A stretch of 64,000 nucleotides of DNA from Anarhynchus alexandrinus (Eukaryota > Chordata > Aves > Charadriiformes > Charadriidae), in NCBI GenBank assembly GCA_008711295.1, contig VUYV01000227.1, positions 1,236,535-1,300,534 on the forward strand. The letters run 5' to 3'. How positions within the stretch are numbered: position 1 is the stretch's first letter; each line of letters begins with the position of its first letter. Positions 12,401 through 24,924 of the stretch are shown here, piece after piece. A program made the translations under genes and the position numbers. Under the pieces are notes generated by a model. It was given only the letters and a program-made list of their open reading frames with translations. It was not told the origin of the DNA and ran no database searches.

Positions 12401-15354
12401 ACTTTGCAACACCCTCAAAAGTCATCTCCACAACCTGAGCTCCAGCTGCCTTTTGGAGGACCACAAGGGCACAGCTACCTCACAGAACCACAGCCCAGAG
12501 CCAGGACACTTGAGGCTTGCCCCGTACTCTCCAGAGGTAACTCTATAGCTTAGCACACTGTATAGTACAACGTTAATACTAACTATTATAGGAAAAAATT
12601 ATTAGGAAGACAGAAGGAGAGAAAGAGAGAAGTGAAGAGACATACCTCACATTCAGGATGTCTGAGAACATTGGCTTTGGTAAAGGTCAACACTTTTTTT
12701 TTTTTTTTTTACAAAAAAAGCAACTCACAAGTGGTGCATTACGAAATGAAGAAAAGAAAGGATGATGGGAGTAAGGAAGAGCTTAGGGAATAATGCCCCA
12801 AAACACAGAAAAGCTCAATGTTCTTCAATGGCAGCAGGTACAAGAAGGAAAAATTCCTGAAAGGCACACTAAACCAGAGGCCATAAAACAAATGAGACAA
12901 CCATAAAAATAAATGGCTGAAAACAGAGAAGACGTTAAGGATATTATTAGGAACATTACTGAAAAGCCCTGGTAGCATGGTGGTATGGTTTTAGAGGACA
13001 AAAATTTGTCACACATATTTGAAATACTCCATTGGGTTTAAGAAGTTAACAGTCTAGAAGCTAGGAGCTTTTTTTTACACTTTTTTCTAAAGTCAGGGAG
13101 AGCAGGAAAATCCCTCAGATAGTGACTGAAAAGTTGCCCTCTGGAGGCAAGTCAAGGGAGACTCTACTCCTAACACGAATGTCTCAATCAAATTAGTCCT
13201 GGGATCATCTAACCTAAACACCTAAACCACCTTTTCACAATTTTTCAGCTATTTCCACTCATGGCCTCCTATGTGGGTTCATGCCCTAAAGGTGAAGCAC
13301 ATTTTCTTTACAACTGTTTTAAAATAACTGAATGTAGCTCTATGCAGCAGCCACAGATATAACAAATGTGCAGCTTCAACCAACATCAAAGATATGGGAG
13401 TTAACATCTCCATGCTTCTTCTGAAATCCTGCTATGAAAATAAAGCCTCTGTATTTTTTAATAGGAATTCCTACTTTATTTTAAAACAGCTAGCAATGAG
13501 ATTTATAAGATTTTAAGGCAACCAAGATTTTAAGTGGTGTTTATATATTATTATTTTTTAGCCCGGGTGCCATCTTTAAAATTAAATTTTTAATAACCTT
13601 TCAGACTTATAGCCTTGGGGAAATAATTTCTCTAACAGTAGTTCAAAGGTTTAATGTCACAGTAAAGGCTTTGAAGTGTGATGTGAACCCTTTCATTCTA
13701 GAAAATTAGCTTTTTAAAAAAATAATATATCAAAGTAAAAATACTAATGAGGAAAAGATACAGAGCCCAGCTCCAACACGGGACAGGAGGGTGGGGAAAT
13801 AAACACAGTTATGGTAATGTTTTTGTGACAGTTCCTCCTGTGTTTTCTAAACTGTAACAGTTCCAAAACCCTCACAATCAGGCTGCAAAAATTTATGATT
13901 TAGGAATGTGAAAGGGGACAGTGCCTCTGATCATCACCTCCAAGTGAAGGCTAGAAAAAACTTTGACCTTGGGAGGATTCTCCCTCCTCTCCATCCCATG
14001 GCCAATGTCCAGCCCAGTTCTATTATGGTGGGAATCTGTCAGTGAATATGGAAATGAACTCAGTGTTGAGATACAGTTGGGCTTTTGGAAGGTTATGTCC
14101 CATAACAGTAATAGAGTTGGACTGACCCTAAGCATCTGCCTAACGCTGAGGGGCTGCAAGTTTTTTCAGAGGTTTCTTATAGGATCGAATTTCAGCAGAT
14201 GTTGAGTAACCAATGCTAGCTCTGGATTTCAAATGCTGCCTTTATTTCTTGGGATAAGGTCACCATTATTTGCAAAATTAGAACAATTATTTTGTGTTTC
14301 ACACCTCTTTCTGGAAAATTACAGAACCCCTTGGGTTGAATTGTCTATAGCAGTATGCATTCTTTGTCAGTTTTTTATGTCCTTTTTTTCCAAGACAGTA
14401 ATACAGTCCCATTAATTAAACTTTGCTCATGTTGTAAATAACTGAAAACAGACTTTTAAAAGATTTATCTGGCAACATCTTTAATAGCTTTCAGCTGACC
14501 TATAAACATTTAGAAAGTCCGTTCCAGAGCTGATCTGCATTCCTGAATGACATGAAATACACTTCAGTTATCATGATACTGCTCACATTCTTGTGAAGCA
14601 GGTCAGATATGTGGGGCATATTGCCCAAAATAATAACAACAGTATAACAATGATAACACTGAAAAAGTCAGTCACCTGTTTCACGTAGAATTGAATGCCG
14701 GAATATTAAATGAATGCTCAGCAAGAAAAAAGAAAACAAGAATTATCCTTCATATTTTCCCATCTCTCATATGGACCGTTGCATAATTTTAAGTAATAAT
14801 TCTATTGCAAGCTGTGATGCCAACAGAGGTTTCACAGCATTCAGGCCAGTGGTTGTGGGCACACACCAAAAGCCAGCATATTGCTATTTAGTTTCAAGGT
14901 TTATGTATGGTGTCTTTTTTCTCTCCACTTTCCACGTTGCAAATAACTGACTCTCTAACACGGATTATCCACAAATCTGTTATCACAAGAACAGCAGGAA
15001 TGGCTGAAAAACACGTGTAAATTCTGGAGAGACTGCCACCTGTCTTCTTTATTTGAACTGCTGGGAAAAGCTATGTAAATATTGGTAAATAAATGAAAGA
15101 ATTAAGTGTTTATTCAGAGCTGAAACCAGTAGACAAACAGATGGTTAAAGACAGGAAGAGGATGTCAGGGAAAAAAATGAAATTATATTGGTCCGTTGGA
15201 TTCATAATGTTCCCACAAAAGGCCTGCACAGCAACAGATCAACAAAAATAATACTAAAAAATATGTTAATAGCAGGTTAACACACTGCATAATATATGAG
15301 AGTATTACATTTTCTGGTTTACTCTTTAAATTTTTGCACACTAAACAGAAGTAA
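12401..15354. other. Unique DNA, no gene seen
   Basis: Contains a poly-T run at 12694-12710. Overlapping minus-strand open frames at 12739-13016 are Leu/Phe/Ser-rich and carry no domain. No repeat family was recognised. Confidence 0.55.
12694..12710 (+). repeat. Poly-T tract
   Basis: 17 consecutive T bases followed by acaaaaaaag. No transposon body is recognisable beside it. Confidence 0.9.
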
Positions 15355-15422
15355 TTTTTTTCAATGGAGTTGGGATACTCCATCTTCCAAGGTGTAAATA
15401 AAGGATTTGGCTTCTGGGCCAA
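15355..15422. repeat. Possible ancient amniote fold-back repeat
   Basis: The phrases 'tttcaatggagttgggata', 'aaggtgtaaataaagg' and 'atttggcttctgggcc' recall an old, widespread palindromic repeat of reptiles and birds. That repeat has a 'gaagtcaatggagt' core, a 'ggtgtaaat' motif and a 'gatctggccc' end. The match is partial and made from memory of the pattern. Two further possible copies are at 47.1 and 47.65 kb. Confidence 0.35.
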
Positions 15423-15590
15423 ATGGGAGGAAAACAGGTGTAATCTACAAACAACACAACAAGATTCTGCTTTTTCAGCACGCTGAGTGTTGACAGAATA
15501 TCAAACAAGAAAGAGGTAAAATACTTGCAGCTTTACTTTCCAAATTAAAATATTTAAGTCCTTTGAGGTTCCCTTAGAAAAGTTTTACTT

Positions 15591-15760
15591 TCATTTTTCT
15601 TTATTGTCTTCCTTTTTCTTTCTTTTTTCTTTGCTTTTTTTTTCCCCTAACCTCCGTCCTCTTCCCCCCCACCCTCCCAACATAAAATAACTGAGGAGAG
15701 GAAGAGACAAAGAGGAAGAAAAAGGGAAAGAAAGAGAAAAAGAAAGCACAAGAACAACAG
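15591..15760. repeat. Polypyrimidine tract followed by polypurine tract
   Basis: About 90 bases of CT-rich sequence (15591-15680) are followed, after a short AT-rich spacer, by about 60 bases of GA-rich sequence (15693-15755). The two halves are roughly complementary, so a single strand could fold back, and each half is a candidate for triplex-type structure. A 67-codon minus-strand open frame here (Phe/Lys/Arg-rich) is only a translation of the repeat. Confidence 0.85.
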
Positions 15761-15898
15761 AGGTAGAGACTGACTAATTCCATTTGTTTTGGAATTAGAA
15801 GCAACGATCTGTGTTTCTATTCATAAGTCAGCAAACTTCCTGTCTAAAATCCCAAATAATTTCTATAGACAATTTTTTTCCATAGAAAAGCAATGTTA

Positions 15899-15965
15899 AA
15901 AAAATTCTTTTTTTTTCCCTTTTTTTTTTTTTTNNNNNNNNNNNNNNNNNNNTTTTTTTTTTTTC
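15899..15965 (+). repeat. Poly-T tract containing an assembly gap
   Basis: T-rich sequence on both sides of a run of N. The gap lies inside a homopolymer, so the length of the tract is unknown. The tract may be the A-tail of a minus-strand insertion, but no body is recognised. Confidence 0.9.
15934..15952. other. Assembly gap (19 N)
   Basis: Nineteen N characters flanked by T on both sides. Any open frame through this point is meaningless. Confidence 0.99.
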
Positions 15966-18900
15966 ACAGTAAGTTTCCTGGTCTTTTTCAGCAAGTTATC
16001 AGACCTGATAGAAACAATGCAATGCTCAAACCTTTTTTTATTTTTCAGCATGTCTATGCTGAAAAAAAATCAAAAGCAACTAAATATTTGGTTTGGTAAC
16101 AAAACCAAAGTGAAAATAGATTTTCAATGCAAACTTTTCTTGATGGAAAATTATCAACAAATTTTTCCGCTTTCTATTAACAGGCCTTTTTCATCCTGTT
16201 TACCCCTCTGGGTCGCTTCCAGATGGAAACAAGTGGGATAATCAATAAATGAAACCGCTCAGCATGGTTGCCAGATTTTAAATATTAAAATCCTGTCCCA
16301 GAGAGGGAAATCATGCATGCACATGTAAGTGTGCATGAATAAGTAAGTCCAATGTCTCAGACTCATTGCCCAGACCATATAGTGCTAGTTTGTCTGAACA
16401 TTACCCAGCACACCTGGCATTGGACCTAGCACACACGTGTGATTTATTTGCTTGTTTGCTTCAGCCACTTTTGTGGCTAATGTCATCCTGTATAGATATA
16501 AATTTATTTTCTGTGATTGCAACCAGTCGCTGCAGAAAAATTTGGGGGAAAGAAGTTATGCAGAGAAAGTGTAGCTAGTATGGGGTCTGACTGTATAAAG
16601 CAGGACAGCCCAGATTACATTAAGAGTTTTGGCAACTCTCCCATTCAGCTCTCCACTAGTAAGCATCATCTGGTATGGGGATCATAAGCAACTGATTAAG
16701 AGCTTGCTTTTTCATACCAATCTTCCACTAAAAATATCCCTGAATATCTATTTTATGCTGAAGGAGAAGTTCCAAGATATCTTCTGTAAATCAATGAAAT
16801 TCATTGTGTGAATTTTGGAGTAGGAAAAAAAATAATAACTGAAGACAAGCCAAATGATGATCTCAGAAGACTAAATGGAAAGCTTAATGGCTTCTCTGGA
16901 ATAGTCTCAAGTTTATGCAAGTGTCACATAGATCAGAATTTCATATTAGATCCGACATTTTTCAACACAAAATCATCGAAGAAGAAAAAAAAAGTATTTA
17001 ATTTGATCACCCCACACACAGACACAAAATGTATTCTTATTTTACAAGCTCATCTCAGCTCTACATCCTCCTTTGCAAGGCCATAGTATGTGTTGCATAA
17101 TTTGCTCCAGCATCGAATGGCTTGAGCGTGCAAACCCAAATGGGATACATGCCCTTCTTCCTAGACCTCTCCCCATGTTGTTTTACATGACCGTGTTTAA
17201 AGAATGAAGAAAATAAATAGCAAAAGATGTGTTTCTGGCTCACTGAGTTTAACCAAATTCAATTATTCTGTCCACAATATTTTGGGCAATGCAATAAAAA
17301 CAAGACCATAAAATAGACACACCTCACCAAGGCTATGACATACAGTCACTCAGCGTCCTGTCATTAGTCATTCTAACTACAAGTAATCTAACAGCACAGA
17401 TTGCAATAACAAGGTAATTTTTTACTATCTTTTTCCCAGTACAGAAGTTCATGCTTCTCTGATCATCTTACAAAAGGGCAAGATTGTCTGCAAAGAAGGT
17501 CAGGTCTGTCTCTTTTTCAAGCACGGGTACTGTAACGCTTTGACCATTCAGCACAGAATTTAAACTAAGTCACCAGATTTAAAGAGAAGCATGTGTCTTT
17601 ACTCCTCCACAGCAGCGTGCATAATGGCTTTCATTGTACTCAGGATCACAGTATGGTCACCACTTAACCTCATTACTTTCTAAGGTATTGTGAGAGATGC
17701 TCTGTGCTCAGAATAGTGGTACAGAAAACTGCCTCCCCACTCTAAGGGTAGCTGACAATTTAAGCAATATAACATGAGTGTTGTATATTGAAAAGAAAGA
17801 TAAATAAGTGGTTAAGAGGAGCAGCCAGCAGAGGGGATTGTGGGGTTGCTTCTCAGATTTCCTTCTGCCTTGGTGGTTGACTGCAAGGAATTTGTATGTA
17901 GGTCTGATGGAAAAAATTAATTGTGGTTTCAACAGTGAAAGACTTCAAAATATGTCCCTTCCCTTTGGCTTGTATCACCTAAAGAGTTCATTGGATTTTT
18001 CTGAGTCATCAGAGCAAAGGGAAGAAATATATTTCCTCTCCCCTGTGAAAACATCAGCTCATAGACATCACTCCCATTCCTCACTGTGCTACGATACCTC
18101 CCCAGTGTCCTTCATCCTCCCACACTGCTCAGTATTTAAAGGTCCAGTATTCTGCACTGGAAATATCTGTGTCTGTGGAGGTTCATCCTGAGGATCACCA
18201 TTAAGTAATCAACAGATTTCTTTCCATGTTTATTTCTCTTGCCCCGCATATTCTCTGTGATGTAAAAGGTAAATCAGAACCCACTTTTGTATTGTCCTTC
18301 ATCTTCCTATTGCTCCTCCCATGTCTTCTTTAGACTTCTAAGAATGAAGATGATATGCATCAGATTCCCTCAGTGATGCCTTGAATCATAGAATAAAAAG
18401 GCAAAATTAGAGGTATTTGGTATAATCTGAATTGTTCTTCTGCAAAGGAGTGCATGTCTCTCACTATATAAAATAAAGCAAGTCCTTATTAAGTGAAAAA
18501 AAAATGCAATCGTTTCCATGGAGGAAGAAAGGATTAAAGATATAAGAACAGGACCACAACTTTAACCGAGACGTGGAAAGCCCACAGAGCGAAACCGAAA
18601 AACAAGAAACAGAAAACACCAAACAAAAATCTCCAGTGTAAGAAATTTATTTGTTTTCCCCCAGCAACAGAGGAGATTATGTGTGCTGGAGAGAGATGCA
18701 GTTTCAGCTTTGCTTCAGTAGCTGTAGCCTCGTCTTTGACAAATTCGAGAAACATAAACCAACAGTGGTGACATTGTAAGGGTGAAATTACAGAGCATAA
18801 AACAGAGCGATGACATGGGAATGAATATTGTTCCTGACTTGCATCGGAGTAGTGAAGGTGTAAAAAAAGGTTATGGTTTGTCTAATGCCTGACATTTTTC

Positions 18901-19169
18901 TCCCTTTGGGACATCCTCATCAGCAGTGACAGCGCAATGACCTTGTACGAGAATTTTTAGTAGAATGGTGGAGTCAAAGGGTAGAGTGTTCAAATGCAAT
19001 TATAAGTCGGTTACATATGCTCATGTTCACCTAGCTTGCTTCATCAATGTTCACATTAATTGTATTCACAAGTTACCTTCCTTACAATTTTTTTTTACCT
19101 ACTTGAAAAGAGCAGAAGTCTTCCTGAGATATGAGTCACTACTGTACACTTTCAGTTCTTGAAAGTCAA

Positions 19170-19205
19170 GGAAAGGAAAAAAAAAAAAAGAAAAAAAGAA
19201 AAAGG
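19170..19205 (+). repeat. A-rich low-complexity run
   Basis: GGAAAGG followed by A runs broken by single G bases. It could be the eroded tail of a retroposed sequence, but nothing upstream is recognisable. Confidence 0.85.
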
Positions 19206-22159
19206 AATGAAATTTTGCCACTCTCCAGCTCTGGATTAGTTCCAGACCTTTCAATTAACACTGTTGTCATTTAAGTCAATGCCAGCCTCTGCGAAGGTTT
19301 TTATTTATTAACCTTTTGCTCATTTCAATATTCCTGTATAAGTTAATGTATAAAGTGTGACAGTCACATAAGACAGTAAGTGGCAAAGCATAACACTAAC
19401 ACAAAAATGATTTCAAAAATTAAGCTGCAGGAAACTGGACATTAACTTCCTTCACAAATATTGTGTATAATAACACGGATTTCTCTAGCAACTTGCATCT
19501 GATTCAAGGCATTCAGATTCAACTGTGGTCTTAGAAGTGTGAAACATCCATTGGAGAAACTGTTAAGATAATTTTGTTGATTTTCCAGAGACAAAAAACA
19601 TCCACAAATCACAAGTCCTGGCCAGGGCAGCAACCTCTTTTCGAACACACTATAATATCGTTCCCTTTTGCCTTGACTTCATTTAGCTTCTCTCCTTGCT
19701 GTTCCAGCTCCTTATTTTCAGCCTTGTATTCTCATTATATCTCTAGCTATGGTCATTTATTTAGTGATTGCAGTAATCCAACCTCAGTATATTGAATGTA
19801 ATCACTGAATCAAAGACTCTTCTTTTCTCCTGAGGGAACATCTCTTAATAAGAGGGCTGCTTGTCCTTCTGAATGATCTGGATACTTTGACAGCATGTCA
19901 CCTTTTATTTACTCTCATTTTGTTAATCTGTGGTGATGATGACATAGAAGTCTGTGCCTTTAGTTTGAAAATTCTTCTGCAATCCTGTGTTATAACTTTA
20001 TGATTGTTACAGATGATATTTTATAATTGCAAACTCAGTTAAAAGTAAGAATAAATTAGGAAAAACACAGAAGGTCAATCAGGAACTGAGCTAAAAAGTT
20101 TGTTGTTTTTTCTGTTTAGTTTTTTTTTTATACACTAATCTTTAATTTAGCATGGTATTTTGTTATAATATGTTTAATTGGTATTAAAAATGTTTGACTG
20201 TATCAACATGCAGTGCACAAATTAACTCTAATTAGTTTTCTTCCATTTACAATTAAGAAAATCTTTCCCATCCTTGATGTAAGAAGCTAATTGGAAGTCC
20301 AGGCACTGCATTTTGTGATGGGTATTTAATTATTAGTACAGATAAATGTTCCTTTCTATCGTACAACATAGAATCCCAACACGTTTTTAGTCTCTAATCC
20401 AAGCTTCTGCCTACAGTAGCACCTCTGTTTTTGTCAGTGGTCCACAAAGATGGTGATAGTCCTCAGAAATAAATTGACAAGTCCAATGTGAATGACTAAA
20501 AAGCAAAAGATGATCAATACCGAGTTCCAGAGAATTCACAGTACTTTGGATCTTGCTTCCAGCATAGATCCTACTCCTAAGAAAAGCCTCTTGGCCACAA
20601 CCCTTTCACCAAGGAAAGCACCAAAAGAAGATGCCACTCACTGCACAAAAAGTGCTTATCTAGGAATTGTTGGCCACAACACAAATAGGAAGTAGTAAAG
20701 TTTTTAGCAAGACAGGATGCCATTTTTCTCGCATTACTCTCTCAGGATCCACATTCTTTTCCAGATTTGTGTATGACGAGATACAGGTGATCCCAGTGAC
20801 TAACTAGGAAACAGGAGTCCAGCCATAACCATGAGCACACTATGGCCCAGCAGACAGGGAGCATGGAAGGGCGACCCATCTATAACTACCCGTAAGATCT
20901 CTCCATATTAGGAACAATGAGTTATTACCACATTGGTACTGCTCTTTTTATACATGTAGATAAAGAGGAGCGCTGGGGTTTGTTCATCATGTTCTGTTTA
21001 GGACAGAGATATGATGTGACAAAGTAATAAGAAACTTATTTGACATCTTTGATTCATAAATTCACTCCCAGCTGTAGTAATTTTCTATGTTTTACTTAAG
21101 GCAGATTGCGAGGTACTGTCCTAGATCACATTAAGATAAACATTTCTTCTTCATTAAGTTTTCTAGTTAGCAATATTTTCTTTAACTACAGAAAAAAGCT
21201 CTGAAGTACTAAAACCAGAAGAAGTACTGATCAGTGGCTTCATTAGGAACGACTGGCTTCTCTAGCTGTCAAAATGTCAAGTTACTTGCATTAAAGAAAC
21301 TAATAGATTTCTGCTTGCCATGTCGTTAGCAGAGACACAAGCTAATTTGAAGAATAAACATTTCCTTTGCACATTTTACTTGTTAATCTTTCAAGTTCAT
21401 TTCAGGTACTTATCCTGTTGTTCATTTTCTATATTCAATCTAGAATGGAGCCAAGTGACTCATTTTTTCCTAGTTTTAGTATTTTTTTTCTTTTGAATAT
21501 GAAAAGCCAAGAAATATTATTTCTAAAAACTTACAAGTGCATTAGGAATTCTAAATTCTGATTTCACAACTAACTTGGTCCTAGAACACAACAAGTTTTT
21601 GTTTTTGAAACAATTCTGGTGAATTTTAATTATATCTCCAAAAAAAAAATCTCAAAAATACACAACATTTTATTTTTCATTTCAGGAAAAAAAAACAACA
21701 CACAAAACCAGAAAAAGCAAAATAATTAACAATTTGTTTCTTCTCTGTCTTTGAAGATACTTCTAATTCAAAATTGACTTTATTTTGAGTTGTTCAGATC
21801 AGGCAACATCCATGAGCACTTTCCAATCAAATCTACTCTAAGAGTCTATGTTTTACATGCTCCAAGTATGAAACAAATTTATATTTAGTTATTTCTTCAC
21901 TAGAAACTAAGATGGATTGGTACGTTTTTAAAATTTCAGCAGATGAAATAACTGAGTATTTTCACCAAATATATAAACATTCGCACATAATTTATGAACA
22001 AGAACCAACCTTTCTTGGTATAGAATATGCACAATTCTTGGGTCAATGAAAAAATAAACTTATAGCACACAAGGTGATGCCAGAAGATATATATATTCAT
22101 AAATCTGAGATAATATCCTGAAAGTCATTAAAAATATTGTTGCATAGTTTTTGTCTGAT

Positions 22160-22242
22160 TTAAGAGATAAATAATTATTTTGATAGTTTTATAAGAATGA
22201 TAAAAATTAATAATTTAAATAATGAATAGAAAATTATAATGT
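22160..22242. repeat. AT-rich low-complexity patch
   Basis: Nearly all A/T, with many TAAT and ATTA words and no tandem period. Confidence 0.7.
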
Positions 22243-22388
22243 TGGTTAGATAACTCTCTTTGCATGATGTTTATCATCTTGGACTAAATCTTGGAAGATA
22301 GTTATACTTTTTTATGTTAGCATATTTTAACTTTCTCAGAAAATAATAAAAAAAAAAAGAGTTGAATTCTAAATTCTTTGCTTTAGCT

Positions 22389-22403
22389 CAGAGAGAGAGA
22401 GAA
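22389..22403. repeat. (GA)n short repeat
   Basis: Seven consecutive AG units between 'gctc' and 'aagttgc'. Confidence 0.9.
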
Positions 22404-24836
22404 GTTGCAAAAACCTTGAAGAAAGTTAATTTGAAGCTGAATTTTTCCTTATTCCCAAATTAGTCATACTGGAAATCTCTTGAATGTTGCATCTCCACCC
22501 CACTAGTGCCTCTGATTTTCTTTCTCATGGACAGATGGTGCTACCAAGAACTTGTCTTCACATAGCAGAGAAAGGGTTGAGAATGTACACAGGATACCTA
22601 ACCTGAGCTCCAAAGCTGAAGCAAAGAAAATTATATTTGTGCTAAGGAATGCGAAAAAATCATCAGAGAAAGCCAAAATCTCAGCAACAGGTCCATGGCT
22701 CAAAGAATTTCCCAGCTGCTAATGCACTATTGAGAGATTATGCTGCACAGGCTGCGAGAAGCCAGTCACTTCTGATAAGGTTTCCTCTCCAAGCACTAGA
22801 GCATAACATACTCAGCCAAAGCAGGGCAAATATTGCCAAATATCTGCTACAAAATTCTTCCGAAAGCGAGAAATCCTTGATCCCTCAAGGACTGCTAGTG
22901 GCAAAACTGCTTTTGCTAGGAGGAATTTATAGGGCAAGACTGCGGCATTCTGCATGACGCTGGAATGTGTGTCCTGTGCAACATTAACAGACTCCTTCCT
23001 AAAAAGGTAATGATGTGTCAGGAGGTCTGAAACTGCAGTCATAAGCTTCTAGATTTTGCCACATTATATACCCATGATTTGCAGTGCGAAAGTCATCACT
23101 ACAACTCAAGTACACTGTGCCCGATTTTTATTTGCATGTCTGATATGTGGAAACTAGCAGAAAGATTAAAAAGCCAACAGACAAAGGGGTGAGAAGAGGA
23201 CATGGTCACAAAGGTTGGCTTTAGCTCCAGGAGGCTGAACAGCCCTGAGTTTCATTGTGGTCAACGGAGAAAGATCAACATCCCCAAAAGGCAATGCTCA
23301 AAATTAAGCTCCTGCTCTGAAACTTTCTCCATTTCACAGAGGAATTCCCCTCCACCCGCTAACTAGAGCCAGACTCGTGGGAGTTTGGCCTCATTACCTT
23401 TGGGTAATACTACTGAAAGAGGTCATTCAGAATTCAGTAAACATACATCTGCAATGAGGGCACAGTCAGATGTGTCTCCACTTTCAGAAGGTTTCTCTTT
23501 TCTTTTGGTTGAGTGGTTTTTTTTTCTAGATCACTTTTGAGAGCTATTCATGCACAATAGCATCATTGCTGACAACATTTCTGCATGCACCAGACAGAGG
23601 CTGAAGACATCAATACGTTTAATGTGGAATTAACTATTCCACTAGATGTAGTAATGACATAGTTGGAGCCATGTAATAATATGATAGATCAGGAACCCAA
23701 CAAGGCAGTGGAAAGAAGAATGAGATCATTATGCAATTACACATTTTACCTTAGCTTATGAGGTGTCTTTCATATTGTTTTCCTCAGTGGGATTAATTCA
23801 TAAATACAGCTTGTCTTCTCTCTCTGCTCACCTAAACCTTCTGGTGGGAGCTTTACATGCCAATAAACTTTTCCTGCTCCTTATCTTTTCTTTTTGTGCT
23901 ATGCTCATAATTTTAAGATGACTCCAACTGTACCACTCATAGAGGTGTGTTCCTATGTTGTCAGTGAGTTGGTCATGTTTCGACCAGGCAAAAATGATTT
24001 TTTCTCTGTTACATTGTCTAATATGTTAAAATCTCAGTGCAGTCAAATCATATGAAGTGTTCCTTTTAACTTTTGATATAGTAGCTGTGAAGGGTCTTGA
24101 AAAAAACAGAAAAAAAAACAGACTGTAGCACGACAATTATAGACTAAATGTATCCCTTTGGGTTTACGTTTGTCTCCCCCCTGTCCCCCCATCCAAAGCT
24201 CAATTGAGAAGGACTTATCTGCCTGTTTCAATTACTTCACAACTTAAGTGAAGGATAGAGGGGATACTTTTCTAGAAGGCATAATGTAGTTTATTAGTGA
24301 TCCCAACAGCATTTTAGAGGTAGAAACATAATACTTCAGAATTTTAAAGCTGAGTTTTATTTATGTCTTCAAACCCGTAAGTGTCACTCCCACTGCTGGT
24401 TTTAGAACAAGAGAAGACAATCACTTCGTTAGTACCTTTCTGAAAAGTCTGTGCAACAACAGAAGAGAATTTAGTATAAAATCCTTGAGAAAGGTGGAAG
24501 GAGACATGCTGCAGGATTTATATCCATTTCAGTAAGAAATACAAAAGAGAAACCAACCCAGGGTGGATATGAGATAACAACCCAACATTTGCTAAAAAAT
24601 TATTTGCTAACAGTTATCAAACCAGATATTTTTGCTTAATTAAAAAGTATTTTTTTAGAAAGCTAAAGAAGAGAGAGATTTATCTAAAAAGTAAAAAAGG
24701 AAAATTCATTAAAACAAATGAGTGTCTCCATGAACTTTGTATCCCATGCCTCAGAAGTTAAAATTGTTTTGCGATCCCACTCTAGGCACAACTATGCATT
24801 TCAGCAAGAAAGTTTTGAAAAAAAAGAAGAGCTTAC

Positions 24837-24924
24837 CTATGTCACCAATTTCCGTGACTGCATCAATCACGTCTTCACTTGAGAGTCATCGATAGATTAA
24901 TGTTGTCTGGAGGACTACAGTGTC
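24837..24924 (-). other. Splice-bounded segment, candidate exon
   Basis: On the minus strand the segment is preceded by an acceptor-like 'cttgtcattacag' and followed by a donor GACATAG|GTAAGC (donor bases at plus 24831-24836). It is 88 nt long. No frame is open across all 88 nt, so as a whole it would have to be non-coding. The 3' part, downstream of an internal AG, reads without stops as EDVIDAVTEIGDI, which looks protein-like, but I cannot assign it to a family. It could be a non-coding RNA exon, a coding exon using the weaker internal acceptor, or chance. Confidence 0.25.

Noticed and set aside
12113..12553. 146-codon plus-strand open frame
   Set aside because: It lies largely antisense to the decayed CR1 LINE at 11881-12400.
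15893..16099. 68-codon frame containing unknown residues
   Set aside because: It reads through the N gap and poly-T tract.
18382..18420. Possible CR1 tail (gaatcatagaataa)
   Set aside because: Only about 14 bases fit; the sequence that should follow the tail does not match CR1.
22649..22957. 102-codon plus-strand frame with fairly balanced composition
   Set aside because: Not recognised, no Kozak or splice support, and overlapped by a minus-strand frame; no reason to prefer it over chance.
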